64,000 bases of DNA. Origin: Balaenoptera acutorostrata. Taxonomy: Eukaryota > Chordata > Mammalia > Artiodactyla > Balaenopteridae. The stretch is from assembly GCF_949987535.1 (NCBI RefSeq), contig NC_080075.1, positions 45,257,536-45,321,535 of the forward strand, in the 5' to 3' direction. The notes beneath the pieces were generated by a model. That model made no database searches, had not been told where the DNA came from, and saw only the letters and a list, made by a program, of their open reading frames with translations. Made by a program: the position numbers and the translations under genes. This document shows positions 10,480 to 20,750 of the stretch, piece by piece. Numbering within the stretch: the first letter of the stretch is position 1; each line of letters opens with the position of its first letter.

Positions 10480-13216
10480 AGGAAGAAAAGTTTACGTTAG
10501 TAAGGATACTGATGAAATACAGGTGAAAGACAATGTTGGCCTGCACCACTGTGGGGGTAATGGGAATGGAAAAATTCATGGAGATTCAAGAAATATTCAG
10601 AATGTAGTATTAATAAGACTTCATGTGTAATTTAATGTTACCGCTTTAGATGGCAGATTCAGGGATTATTCCCATAACCAAACAAAGTAGATGCAAACAA
10701 AGTGTTTTGTTAGAATTAATGGGAGGTTATGAGGAGTCCACAGAGCTGGGTCTCAGGTGAGAGACTGCTGGTCTCTCCAACCAAAATAAGAAATATATCA
10801 ACCTTTTCTCTGCCGTGTACCGACATCAGAAAGTTCCCAAATGAGAGGGCTGGAGATGAGGTTGGAGAAAGCCTGCAGGCAAAAGGAAGGGGGTGAGGGA
10901 AAATGGGCAGTCACTGTGGGGTTAAACATCCTCTTGCACCCCAACCTACACGTATGCTTCTCTGTTTGAGTGAACTCAAGTCCATGCCATCTTTGCCTAT
11001 TTGTGTTAGCCTTTTGGCTAGGAACAGGATCCTGACTTTTAACCAGGCTTCTGCCACTTATTAAACCTTGACACATCTTCTTCCTCATTGCAGTTCCTGC
11101 CCTATCATTCAAACTTGTACTACTTGACTAAAGAAAGGATGAAGTTATTTTATGGTACGTAGAAGACTCACATTACTGGGTAGCGTACAAGTGGGGCTAT
11201 TCTCCTGCTGTGGTGAAAAGAGGAGGCTCCTGGGTGCCCTTGAAGAAAATGCAACCATGTAAACATGCACTTTCTTGAAACTTAGTCTCTTCCAACCAGT
11301 TTGCTTTTAGTTGTATGGGAGAAGGTGAGGTCTTGTCTCATTTGTAGATGATCTTTATGCTTTTAGTAATTAAAAAAAAATCCCCTCATCATGAATCATA
11401 CAAACTTCAGATTTTGATGGAGTCATCTGATCAATGGAGTCATCTGATGGTTCTTCACTAGAATCTCTTTTATCTGATCTTATGCCCACCTCCTCCCATA
11501 GTCCTCCCATAGTCCCATTTTGTTCCTTAAGGAAAAAAATTCAAGGACTATGGGTTAAGGGTTTTACATTCCTTTTTATGTGTGGCCTCATAAATATATT
11601 AAAGAAAAATATAAGTTACCTAATGATCGATTGTAAGACTGCTACATTGCCAATCCTTTTTCTGGCTTATATTTATAAATTAAGAATATATTATAACATT
11701 TCTAGAAGAATTAACTTCAAGATACATTTTTTATTAAAAAGTACATTCTTGCTGGTTGGTTTTTTACCTAAGTGGGAAAACTCAGTTTTAGAATATAGTG
11801 AATCTTTGTTCAAGCCATTCAAACTTATTTTTAGCATGGAAAAGGACCAGAAGTAATGACAAGCGTCACTGGATATTTAAGATCCACAGAAACTGAAAAT
11901 CTTCATACATATGAAAGAAAAGTCTTCACAATAAAATAAATAATATAAGACATCTTACACAAGGAAAACCATTTGTGAATTATAATGATGATTTCTGACA
12001 TGTAATCATAAGAAGTGTCTCTATATGCATAACCAGATCTTAGCTAACTCTGAGTCATGAGGAGACATTATAATAAGAAAATTTCTATATACTTGCTAAG
12101 CTTTTGTTAGCCACTGTATCAATCATTGTGACAGTCCTTTTCACCAGCCAGATTTTTTATTTCTATCCCCTTCATTATTCTTGGTGGGGACTCTAATAAG
12201 CAGTGAAATGTCCAAAATGTAGGAAGCAGGAGGAAGTAAAAGTCCTTAGTAAACCAGCAAGGAAAAGTCAGTTCCTCCTAATGTTTTTTGAATCAAACCG
12301 AAAGAAATAAATCATCAGATACAGAAAAGACACAATCTTCATCACAATGTAATTAAATTTACAACTCTTTTTCTAGAAATACTCTTAGGTAAATAAAAAC
12401 CATTTTACCTCTGCAACTATATTTACCTTTAGTTAAATCACCAGATAATTTCCAGTAAAAATTGCAAAGAGTATCTGCATTGTTAATGTTATCAGGACAT
12501 GGGGGATATGGATAACTTAAAAACAAACAAACAAACAAAACAACAGCTGGAGGACAAAGAATTCATCTGGCTAGAAACCATCTCTGGAGATTTTCTGACA
12601 AACCCCTTGCCGTGAGACTCAGGCAGTGTGACAGCCCTTCTGATGCTGATGTAGAAGAAAAGCCCCCAATATAATAACGACATAGATTTTCTTCCCAGCT
12701 GAGTCTACCTCCCATATCCATGACAATTCATATAACAAAAAAGGGCAGGAAGGGACATTCCTTATGCTGTGTTTTTCCAGGGCGCTTCTTCTGTTTGATA
12801 GGCCATGACAGGAAAACTCAGTGTCCTACGTCATATATTCCAAGTTCTAAGTATATGCTATACATTTCAGATAGGTGATACAATAGCGTTAGCCATTTTT
12901 CAATATGTACTAATGCTTACAGACCCTGTCACAAGTCCCAACTAAATTGTTTCCAACCTTGAGGGGTTATGTTCTAAAGAAAATTTTTACGAAAACAGCA
13001 TAAAAGAACAGCAAAGTCATTATGCAAATGTAAGGTCATTCAAAGCTTTCTTGCATGGAAGAGATAAGGTATAAAAGTGAGAGAAGGAAAATATAAGAAG
13101 TTTTCTAGCACATATCAGATTGTTTCAAATCTTTTTTCAATAATACCACTCTGTGATGTTCAGTGTACATCCCCTTTTGCCAAACCAAAAAAAGCCTCCA
13201 TTTTTTGCTCTGTACC
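10480..13216. other. No gene recognised in 2.7 kb
   Basis: The frames at 10798-11112 (minus, 104 aa) and 11434-11856 (plus, 140 aa) show no domain, signal or repeated family feature. A short direct duplication (gatggagtcatctgatca / atggagtcatctgatgg) lies at 11416-11450. No RNA gene or regulatory element is evident. Confidence 0.5.
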
Positions 13217-13233
13217 TATATATATATATATAT
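13217..13233. repeat. (TA)n microsatellite
   Basis: Alternating TA followed by a T run. Confidence 0.85.
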
Positions 13234-13429
13234 TTTTTTCAGATGTTTAGGCAGTCACCCTTAAGCATACACTCATGTTTTTGGCTACATCGATGGTTTA
13301 GTGTATAGCCAGGGAGCTTTGTTAAGAGTACCAGAGACTCTTGTCCAAAATGCCTCCCCACTCTACTGGTCTCCCCATCCCACTGGTCTCCTCCTCATGC
13401 AGGCAAAATCTTATGAAATTTCAAAGTAT

Positions 13430-15075
13430 TTAGGGACATGATATTTTGGAACAGATTTAATTTCCATCAAATAACATTAGAAAATAAATAGAAGTTCAGA
13501 GGAGTATAAAAAGACATGGTGTACATCTTAAGAAATTTAAAAGAATAGAAATCATACAAAGTATATACGCTTAAGAGCATAATAGAATTAAGTTAGAAAT
13601 CACAGTAAGACAGCTAGAAAATCTCAAATATATTTGGAGATAAACAACCTATTTCTAAATCACACATGAGTCAAAGACGTTTCAAAATACATTTTAAAAT
13701 GTTTTGAGCTAAATGAAAATGAAAATACAGCTTACCGAGTTTGTGAGATGCAGCAAAAGCAAAGCTTAGAGGGAAATTTATAGCATTGAATGCATATATT
13801 AGAAGAGAAAAACGATCTAAAGTCAATGATATGCACTTCAACCTTAGGAATAAGAAAATGGAGAGCAAATTAAATCCAAAGTAAGCAGAAGAAAAGAAAT
13901 AATACAAATTAGAGCAAAAATCAGTACAATTGAAAACAAGAAATTAATAGAGAACATTGAAACAACCAAAAACTTCTTTGAAAAGATCAATCAAATTGGC
14001 AAACTTCTAGCTGTGCTCACTAGGAAAAAAAGTGAGAAGTCATACATCTTGACTATAAGAAGTTGAAAAGAGACCATCACTGCTATTCTCATGGACATGA
14101 AAAAATAATAAGCAATATTATGATGAATTCTATTCCCATAACTTTGATAACTTAGATGAATTAGACCAATTTCTTGAAAGATAAAATTTACTAAAACTCA
14201 CACAAGGAGAATTTGATAATCTGTTATATGTCTTTATCAAAGAAATTAAATCAAGAATTAACAGCCTTGGGCTTCCCTGGTGGCGCAGTGGTTGAGAATC
14301 TGCCTGCTAATGCAGGGGACACGGGTTCGAGGCCTGGTCTGGGAAGATCCCACATGCCACGGAGCAGCTGGGCCCGTGAGCCACAACTACTGAGCCTGCG
14401 CGTCTGGAGCCTGTGCCCCGCAACAGGAGGGGCCGCGATAGTGAAAGGCCCGCGCACCGTGATGAAGAGCGGTCCCCGCACCGCGATGAAGAGTGGCCCC
14501 CGCTTGCTGCAACTAGAGAAAGCCCTCGCACGAACCGAAGACCCAACACAGCCAAAAATAAATAAATAAATAAATAAAAGGAATTATTCTCATGGCCTGT
14601 CCAAATTATTAAAAAAAAAAAAAAAAAAAAGAATTAACAGCCTTCTCAAACAGAAATCACCAGGCCAAGAAATGTTCACTAGCAGATTCTACTAAACGTT
14701 TAAGGAAAAGATTATACCAGTTCTCTCCAATATCTGCCAGTAAATAGAAACAGAGGAAACACTTCTTAACTCATTCTGTGATGTTACAAGAAATAAAAAT
14801 TAAAGACCAATATCTCTTATGAACATAGATGCAGAAATCCTCAACAGAATATTAGCAAATCAAATCCAACAATGTATAAAATAGATATACACCATGACCA
14901 AGTGAGATTTATTCCAGATATGCAAGGCTGGGTCAACATTTAAAATTCAATCAATAAAATCCATCATATCAACAGGCTAAGGAAGAAAAAACAAATGGTC
15001 ATATCAATAGATGCAGAAAAAACATTTAACAAAATCCAACACTGATTCATGATAAAAACCAAACAGCCTTTCCAG
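13430..15075 (+). mobile_element. Old L1 ORF2 fragment, interrupted by a SINE
   Basis: Plus-strand ORF2 debris in the correct order: agagggaaatttatagcatt near 13770, agaagaaaagaaataataca near 13886, ttctttgaaaagatcaatca near 13973, tagatgaattagaccaattt near 14153, then after the SINE aagaccaatatctcttatga near 14804, aacagaatattagcaaatca near 14843 and atagatgcagaaaaaacatt near 15007. These encode eroded forms of the reverse-transcriptase motifs NILANRIQ and SIDAEKAF. Many stops. Confidence 0.85.
14269..14628 (+). mobile_element. CHR-type SINE with extra 3' sequence before its poly(A)
   Basis: It starts GGGCTTCCCTGGTGGCGCAG at 14269, and the A/B-box region is well preserved. After the (AAAT)n tail (to ~14578) come about 32 bp of non-SINE sequence (ggaattattctcatggcctg..., 14580-14610), then a second, pure A20 tail at 14611-14630. 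A 16-bp target-site duplication, aagaattaacagcctt, at 14253-14268 and 14629-14644 encloses both tails, so the extra piece came in with the SINE. Confidence 0.93.
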
Positions 15076-15299
15076 AAAAGAGGGAATTTTCGGGCACCAG
15101 ACTAAGCTTGGGTATTAGGAATCTGAGTACATCACAGGAGTACATTCTACTCTCCCCGAAATGATAGAACTGAAAGAGATTAAACAAATGGCACCCACAG
15201 ACTGAGAAGGAAAATGCAAGTTAGAAAGTGCAGGGCAAAAAGGATGAAACTGAATACAGAGCAATATCTGAAACTCTAGAGCAAAGCACTTGGAATAGT
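15076..15299. other. No gene or repeat recognised
   Basis: Short stretch between two L1-derived blocks; the 77-aa minus frame here has no recognisable feature. Confidence 0.4.
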
Positions 15300-15353
15300 C
15301 ACTCTTTTTAATGTAAACCATTCTAATAGGTGAATAGTGGTATCTCATTATGG
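15300..15353 (-). mobile_element. Older L1 ORF2 3' piece, left half
   Basis: Reads ..ccattctaataggtgaatag..gtatctcattatggg, the minus-strand ORF2 C-terminal region. It continues at 17574 after a nested L1. Confidence 0.65.
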
Positions 15354-17573
15354 GTTTTTAAAATATTTTTCTTTTTATTAAGGTATAGTTGATTTATATT
15401 ATATTAGTTTCAGGGTTACACATAGATATTCAAATTTTTTATAGATTATACTCCATTTAAAGTTATTATAAAATATTGGCTATATTCCCTGTGATGTACA
15501 GTATTTCTTTGTAGCATATTTATTTTATACATGGAAATTTGTATCTCTTAATTCTCCACCTCATCTTGCCCCTCCCCCCTTCTCTCTTCCCACTGGTAAT
15601 CACTGGTTTGTTCTCTGTATCTGTGAGACTGTTACTTTTTTGTTATATTCACTAGTGTTTTTTAATTTTTAGATTCCACATATACATGATATATCATACA
15701 GTATTTGTCTTTCTCTGTATGACATTTCACTTAGCATAACACACTCAAAGCCCATCCATGTTGTTACAAATGGCAAAATCTCATTCGTTTTTTTATGGCT
15801 GAGTAGTATTCCATTGTATGTATATACCACATCATCTTTATCCAATCATCTGTTGATGGGCATTTAGGTTGCCTCCATATCTTGGCTATTGTAAATAGTG
15901 CTGCTATGAACATTGGGGTGCATGTATCTTTGCAAATCAGTGATTTTTGTATTCTTCAGATATATGCCCAGGTATGGAATTGCTGAATCATATGGTATTT
16001 CTATTTTTAATTTTTTGAGGAACCTCCCTACTATTTTCCATGGTTGATGAACCAATTTACATTTCCACTAACAGTGTACAAGGGTTCCCTTTTCTCCACA
16101 TCCTCGCCAGTATTTGTTATTTGTGGTCTTTATGATGATAGCCATTCTGACAGGTGTGAGGTGATATCTCATTGCGGTTTTGATTTTCATTTCTATGTGG
16201 ATTAGCGATGTGGAACATCTTTTCATGGGCCTGTTGGCCATCTGTATGTCTTTTTTTTTTGGAAAAATGTCCGTTCAGGTCTTCTGCCCATTTTTTAATC
16301 AAATTGTTTTTTTTGATATTGAGTTGTATGAATTGTCTATGTATTTTGGATATTAACCCCTTGTTGGTCACATCATTGCGTATATTTTCTCCCATTCAGT
16401 AGGTTGTCTCTCTTTTGTTGATGGTTTCCTTTGCCGTGCAAAAGCTTTTATATTTAACTATGTCCCATTTATTTAATTTTGCTTTTTGTTCCTTTGCATG
16501 AGGAGGCAGATCCGAGTTGCTAAAATTTGTGTCAGTGCAGCTGGCTGAGGGGCCCAAGGTGTTTCGGGCCTGGTCTTGGCCTGCTGGTGGTTTTTGGGGC
16601 TGTGCCCGGGCATCCCCAGGGATATTGCTGTCTCACTGGTGGTCGGAGCTGGCTGTAGGGCCCCAGGAGTCCTGGGGCTAATGCCTGCAGACTTGTGTGC
16701 AGGTCCATGTCCTGGGCCCTGTGGTGGGCAGGGCCATGTACTGGGGTGGCTTTGGGCTCAGGCGGTCTTAAGGCACCCTGCTTGCTGGTGGGTGGGGCTA
16801 TGTTTCTGCCTGGCTAGTTGCTTGGCCTGAGGTATCTTAGTACTGATGTCGACAGGCTGCTGGTGGTGGTGGGGGGGGGGGCGGGGGAGGGGAGGGGGCT
16901 GGGTCATGGTGTCAATTAGCTAGAGAGAGGATTCCGAAATGTGGCTTGCCAACCCCAGTGTCCATGTGGTAGAATGAGCTGCCCAAAATGGCTTCCACCA
17001 GTGTCTATGTCCCCGGGGTGAGCTGCAGTTGCCTCCTGCCTGTCTGGGAGACTCTCCAAGATCAGCAGGTAGGTCTGACGCAGGCTCCTTTTAAATTACT
17101 TCTCCTGCCCTGGGATCTGGAGCACGTGAGATTTTGGATGTACCCTTTAAGAATGGAGTCTCTATTTCCCACAGCCCTCTGTGTCTCCTGAAAATAAGCC
17201 CCACTGGCCTTCAAATCTACCTGTTCTGGGGGCTCATCTTTCCAGTGTAGAACCCCTGGGCTGGGGAGCCTGACATAGGATTCAGACTAATGGCTCTTTG
17301 GGGAGAACCTTTGCAATTGTAATTATCCTCCCATTTGTGGGTCACCCATTGGTGGGGGTATGGGTCTCGACTGTACTTCAACTCCACCCCTCCTACATGT
17401 CTTGTTGCGGTTTCTTCTTTAAATATTTAGTTGTAGAAGACCATCTCTGCTATTTCTGCTAGATTCTGGCCTTTCTCATGAACAGCTGCTCTGTACAGAG
17501 TTGTAGTTTTGATGTGCCTGGACAGGAGGTGAGCTTGGGGTCTTCCTACTCCACCGTCTTGACCAGGCTCCTC
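15354..17573 (-). mobile_element. Internally deleted L1: 3' end joined directly to the 5'UTR
   Basis: 15354-16495 is L1 3'UTR and ORF2 C-terminus (ORF2 frame at 16117-16395, with [18 protein letters not shown] and [14 protein letters not shown]). At ~16495 the sequence switches to a GC-rich L1 5'UTR that ends at 17573 with the complement of GAGGAGCCTGGTCAAGACGG, a typical L1 5' terminus. ORF1 and most of ORF2 (~4 kb) are missing. Imperfect flanking repeats (tctcattatggg / tctcactgtggt) lie in one interrupted older L1, so it looks like a single insertion. Confidence 0.78.
16855..16902 (+). repeat. G-run (possible G-quadruplex) within the L1 5'UTR
   Basis: Runs of G including eleven or more in a row, then GGGGG, GGGG and GGGGG separated by one to three bases. 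This fits the G-quadruplex sequence rule on the plus strand, which is antisense to the L1. Confidence 0.7.
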
Positions 17574-17725
17574 TCACTGTGGTTTTAATTTATGTTTCCC
17601 TAATTACTAATGATGTTGGACATCTCTTCATGTTTTTCTTTGCCATTTTTTTGCCTTCTTTGATGAAGTGTCTATTAAAACCTTTTAGCCATTTTCCTTA
17701 ATTCTTTTATGTTAAATAGCATTAA
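17574..17725 (-). mobile_element. Older L1 ORF2 3' piece, right half
   Basis: Starts tcactgtggttttaattt and continues gatgttggacatctcttcat and gatgaagtgtctattaaaac, the direct continuation of the piece ending at 15353. Confidence 0.75.
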
Positions 17726-18305
17726 CTTAGTTGTCTTTAAATGCTGCACATCCTGAATATATTTGTTTGCCTCTGCACCATTTAATATACCCCTTTATTC
17801 CCTATATCTTCTATAAAGCGAGGTTCTCCCAGAAGGCTTCAACTCTTTGGGCGAGAACACTTTACTGTTGGTGCTGTGTGCTTCATATGAAATCACATCA
17901 GGAGGTTGTCACATTTTTTAAATGGTACCGACGTTGATCAGTGGAACCAGTCATTGTAAAATTCTTCATTAATTTTTAAACTAATGATTGCTGCCTGAAT
18001 CAATTATTTCATTAAAGTTTGCAACGTTGTGATTTTAAAAATTTCTCCCATATTTACTATAATAGGAATTCTTCTGTAAGGAAGATTTTTTTCCTTCATT
18101 AACAGTTCATCCAGCAAAAGATAGAATAAATGTGTATTTACTTCCTTTTAATTTATCATTTTCATGCTAAGGTGTTGGTGTCCTAGTTATTTCCAAATTT
18201 CTTAATTGTTGTCATTGTTTTTGTTGGATTTCTCTGTTAAAAATTGAGTATCAACACAAATTGATGTTTTTTAAAAAATACGTTCAGTGAATTTCTATTA
18301 AATGC
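17726..18305. other. No gene recognised
   Basis: AT-rich sequence without a convincing frame. Confidence 0.45.
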
Positions 18306-18309
18306 ATTC

Positions 18310-19110
18310 ATTATTCTGTTGATGCTTAAACTGTCCCGTCTTTGGCACAACAGAGTCCTTCATACTGCTACCTCTGTGTTGATAATTTTGTCAAGCAAAT
18401 AGCAGTTGTTATCCCCTCCAGGGAGGGGGTCCCACTCCATCAGAAGCAGCAATTCCAGAAGTCAACCCACTCCATGGTTCAGGGTCACCAAGAAAGACAT
18501 GCCTCACACGATTTTACAGTGAAACAACGCTCTACTCACATAGAGAGGAGACAGAGCAAGGTGAGCTTCATGAGTGGACATTGGTTTCCCCATGGCCAGC
18601 AGGTCACCTCCCACAGCTGACCCAGGGTGATGACCTGCATGCACCCTTCTTGTGCTGTGGGTGAAGGACCCTGTTCCCTCCCCTCCACTCCCCAACACCC
18701 ATGAAAGGATGCAGTAGGCAGTTGGCAATGTGCTATTTGACAGCCTGATCAAGCAGGACAAAGGAGCATATACTGAGTCTAAAACAGAGAAAGATATTCC
18801 CACACAGGTCCATAAGCCCACACGAGCAGTGAGGGCTCCTTGTCTCTTGGTAAGGAAGTGTTCCAGGCCCAAGGCCCATTTTCATGTGGCTGAATGGGGA
18901 GTCAGAAAACTGCACACACGTGATTGCCTTTCCCAACAAACTTCCTTACTTTCTGGCACAACAAAATACCCTGGAACCTCTTGATGCTTCCTGCTCCAGG
19001 CCTGGAATCAGATGTTCTTCAAAGGAGTCCTGTTTTTTTCTTAGGAAAGGGTATTTAGGGTGCCAGATTTCCTCATCGTTATTAGATTGTTATTGCTTCT
19101 CAGCCTTTTC
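18310..19110 (+). mobile_element. Ancient interspersed repeat (family not named), with a ~530-bp foreign insert
   Basis: The ends (ttgatgcttaaactgtcccg at ~18318 and ttccttactttctggcacaa, ctggaatcagatgttcttca at 18940-19030) share words and order with 59840-60040, so both belong to one old dispersed family. Between about 18398 and 18930 lies GC-richer sequence absent from the other copy. It may be an LTR, but I could not define clean TG..CA ends. The 122-aa minus frame at 18504-18872 falls in this insert; it has no recognisable domain and I do not call it a gene. Confidence 0.5.
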
Positions 19111-19720
19111 AACAACATAATTTGAAGGGGAAAATATCATAAACTCATTTGTCTGGCTGGGTCACTTGGCAGTGTCCTTCCCAGGTATGTGGCAGTGCTT
19201 TCTATGTCTGTCTCCATCCCTCTCTTCTTTCTCTCCAGGTTCTAGTTACTGCTCCTTCCCCCGACTCTTTCAAGCTAAAGAGCTAGAGAAGTTTCCCTGC
19301 TCTTCCCAGCTGCACTATTTCTTCTAATGTCCATGCTCTGTCCAAACTTTGCAAATTATCTTTTTAAACAATCTTCATATTACCGAAGTAGAAATGTGCT
19401 GTTTTTTTCCTACTAGTAGATTCTTCCTGACATAGAAGTAAGAAAGGAAATGATCAGGATAAGCCTTAAGATGAATATTAAGTCAAGTATGAAGTGTATA
19501 AGACCTTTGACTCTAATAATATTGTGAATTTATTGATATTTGGTAACTTGCCCCATACCTCTTTATATTATTCCTATAATACTATAGATATTGCACTGCC
19601 CAATAAATACAAATGAATTTAATATCCCTTGTTTAACTCAAAGAAACCAATGTACTTTTTAAAAAAATGCCATTTTCATTGCTTAGGAAGAAATTGGGCA
19701 AATGAAAAATTATGCCTGTG
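19111..19720. other. No gene recognised
   Basis: Unique-looking sequence with a pyrimidine-rich stretch near 19200-19270. Confidence 0.45.
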
Positions 19721-19721
19721 G

Positions 19722-19753
19722 GGTGTGTGTGTGTGTGTGTGTGTGTTGTGTGT
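19722..19753. repeat. (TG)n microsatellite
   Basis: Thirteen or so TG units with one interruption. Confidence 0.93.
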
Positions 19754-20094
19754 CTCAAGGAACTGGTCAGATAAGGAGCAAAAATCTAGATTTCTTTTTT
19801 ATTGTTAAGCTGCAACATACATGGTTTAATACAACAAAAATATTTAATCGAGTGAAAAGTAATAAACTGAACAATAAACAAATAAATACTCAAAACAACA
19901 TATTTTCCATTGGAAACATGTTAAGATGAATATGGGGTTTCATTACCATCTTACTGCAATTTTCTTACGTGTTACTATCCTGCATACCCCATGTTTTCTG
20001 TAATCATGCAGATGTGAATGGAAGTTTGAATGTTTAAATAAATGAAAAGTCCATTTACTGCAGAGAACCATTTCACAAGGCAGTCAAACTGGGT

Positions 20095-20348
20095 TTAGAG
20101 AACAAAATTATTCAAGAAATTCTCCACTTATTTAGGTTCATTTTAGAATCCATGAACCTTAAGCTGTTCCTCCTTGACAATGCCAGTCTCCAAGAGAAAC
20201 TGGCAAATGTTTTTTCTTTGGTCACTTGAAGCTGAATAACCTCTCCGTATTTGGGATGTTCAGTCACAGTCCCATTACAGGGAAATTTCTTTTTGAAAGC
20301 TTTCACACGTTTCTTTCCGTCATAATCATTTGCAGTGCCCTGAACAGT
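20095..20348 (-). pseudogene. EIF1: EIF1/EIF1B processed pseudogene, 5'-truncated and frameshifted
   Basis: On the minus strand the sequence encodes the C-terminal two-thirds of translation initiation factor eIF1 (SUI1 domain), the 40S-bound start-codon fidelity factor. Visible are VQGTANDYDGKKRVKAFKK, then FPCNGTVTEHPKYGEVIQLQ, as in the SUI1 core. A short deletion just after QLQ shifts the frame. In the shifted frame the normal ending LKVHGF and stop are recognisable at 20143-20163. There are no introns, and homology begins abruptly at ~20348, so the N-terminal third is missing. The stretch 20095-20142 would be 3'UTR; I see no clear poly(A). EIF1 and EIF1B are too similar to tell which was the parent; the KEEQLKVHGF-type ending is nearer EIF1B. 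Not functional as eIF1. Confidence 0.85.
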
Positions 20349-20595
20349 CGATATAGTCGTGATTTTAATAAATCAGTTATTAATCTTCTGGTTCCAATTC
20401 TAATTCTCTCTTTAGTCAGTCTTGTTTAAAGAAGGTTTGTTTTACTTTCTAAAATTTAAAATTGCCTAAAATCTAAAATTGCTTAGTTGAATCTGAACAA
20501 TTACACAAGTGAGAAACTTCTAATTTAAAAATCTGGGTTATGTTATACTGGTTGTTACTTATGCTGACAAAAGGAGGGCAACCATGTATTTATCC
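20349..20595. other. No feature recognised
   Basis: AT-rich sequence between the pseudogene and a MIR. Confidence 0.4.
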
Positions 20596-20599
20596 CGAG

Positions 20600-20750
20600 G
20601 GTACTTGCATTATGACCTTAGGTAAGTTATTTAACCTCTCTGTACTTCAGATGCCTCCTCTATTAACTAGAATAATAATTTCTTACAATAGTGTTTGCTA
20701 CAGAAGGTACTCCATAAATAGTAGTGATGTTGTTACCATTATAATTCTGA
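20600..20750 (+). mobile_element. MIR SINE fragment
   Basis: Contains the MIR core order: tgaccttaggtaagttattt, aacctctctgtacttcagat, tagaataataatttcttaca and ctccataaatagtag. Confidence 0.8.

Noticed and set aside
14269..14345. tRNA gene at the SINE heads
   Set aside because: The heads keep A- and B-box-like promoter sequence but not a full cloverleaf; they are tRNA-derived SINEs.
18504..18872. 122-aa minus-strand frame as a possible small gene
   Set aside because: No recognisable domain, no splice or transcript signal, and it lies in a probable mobile insert.
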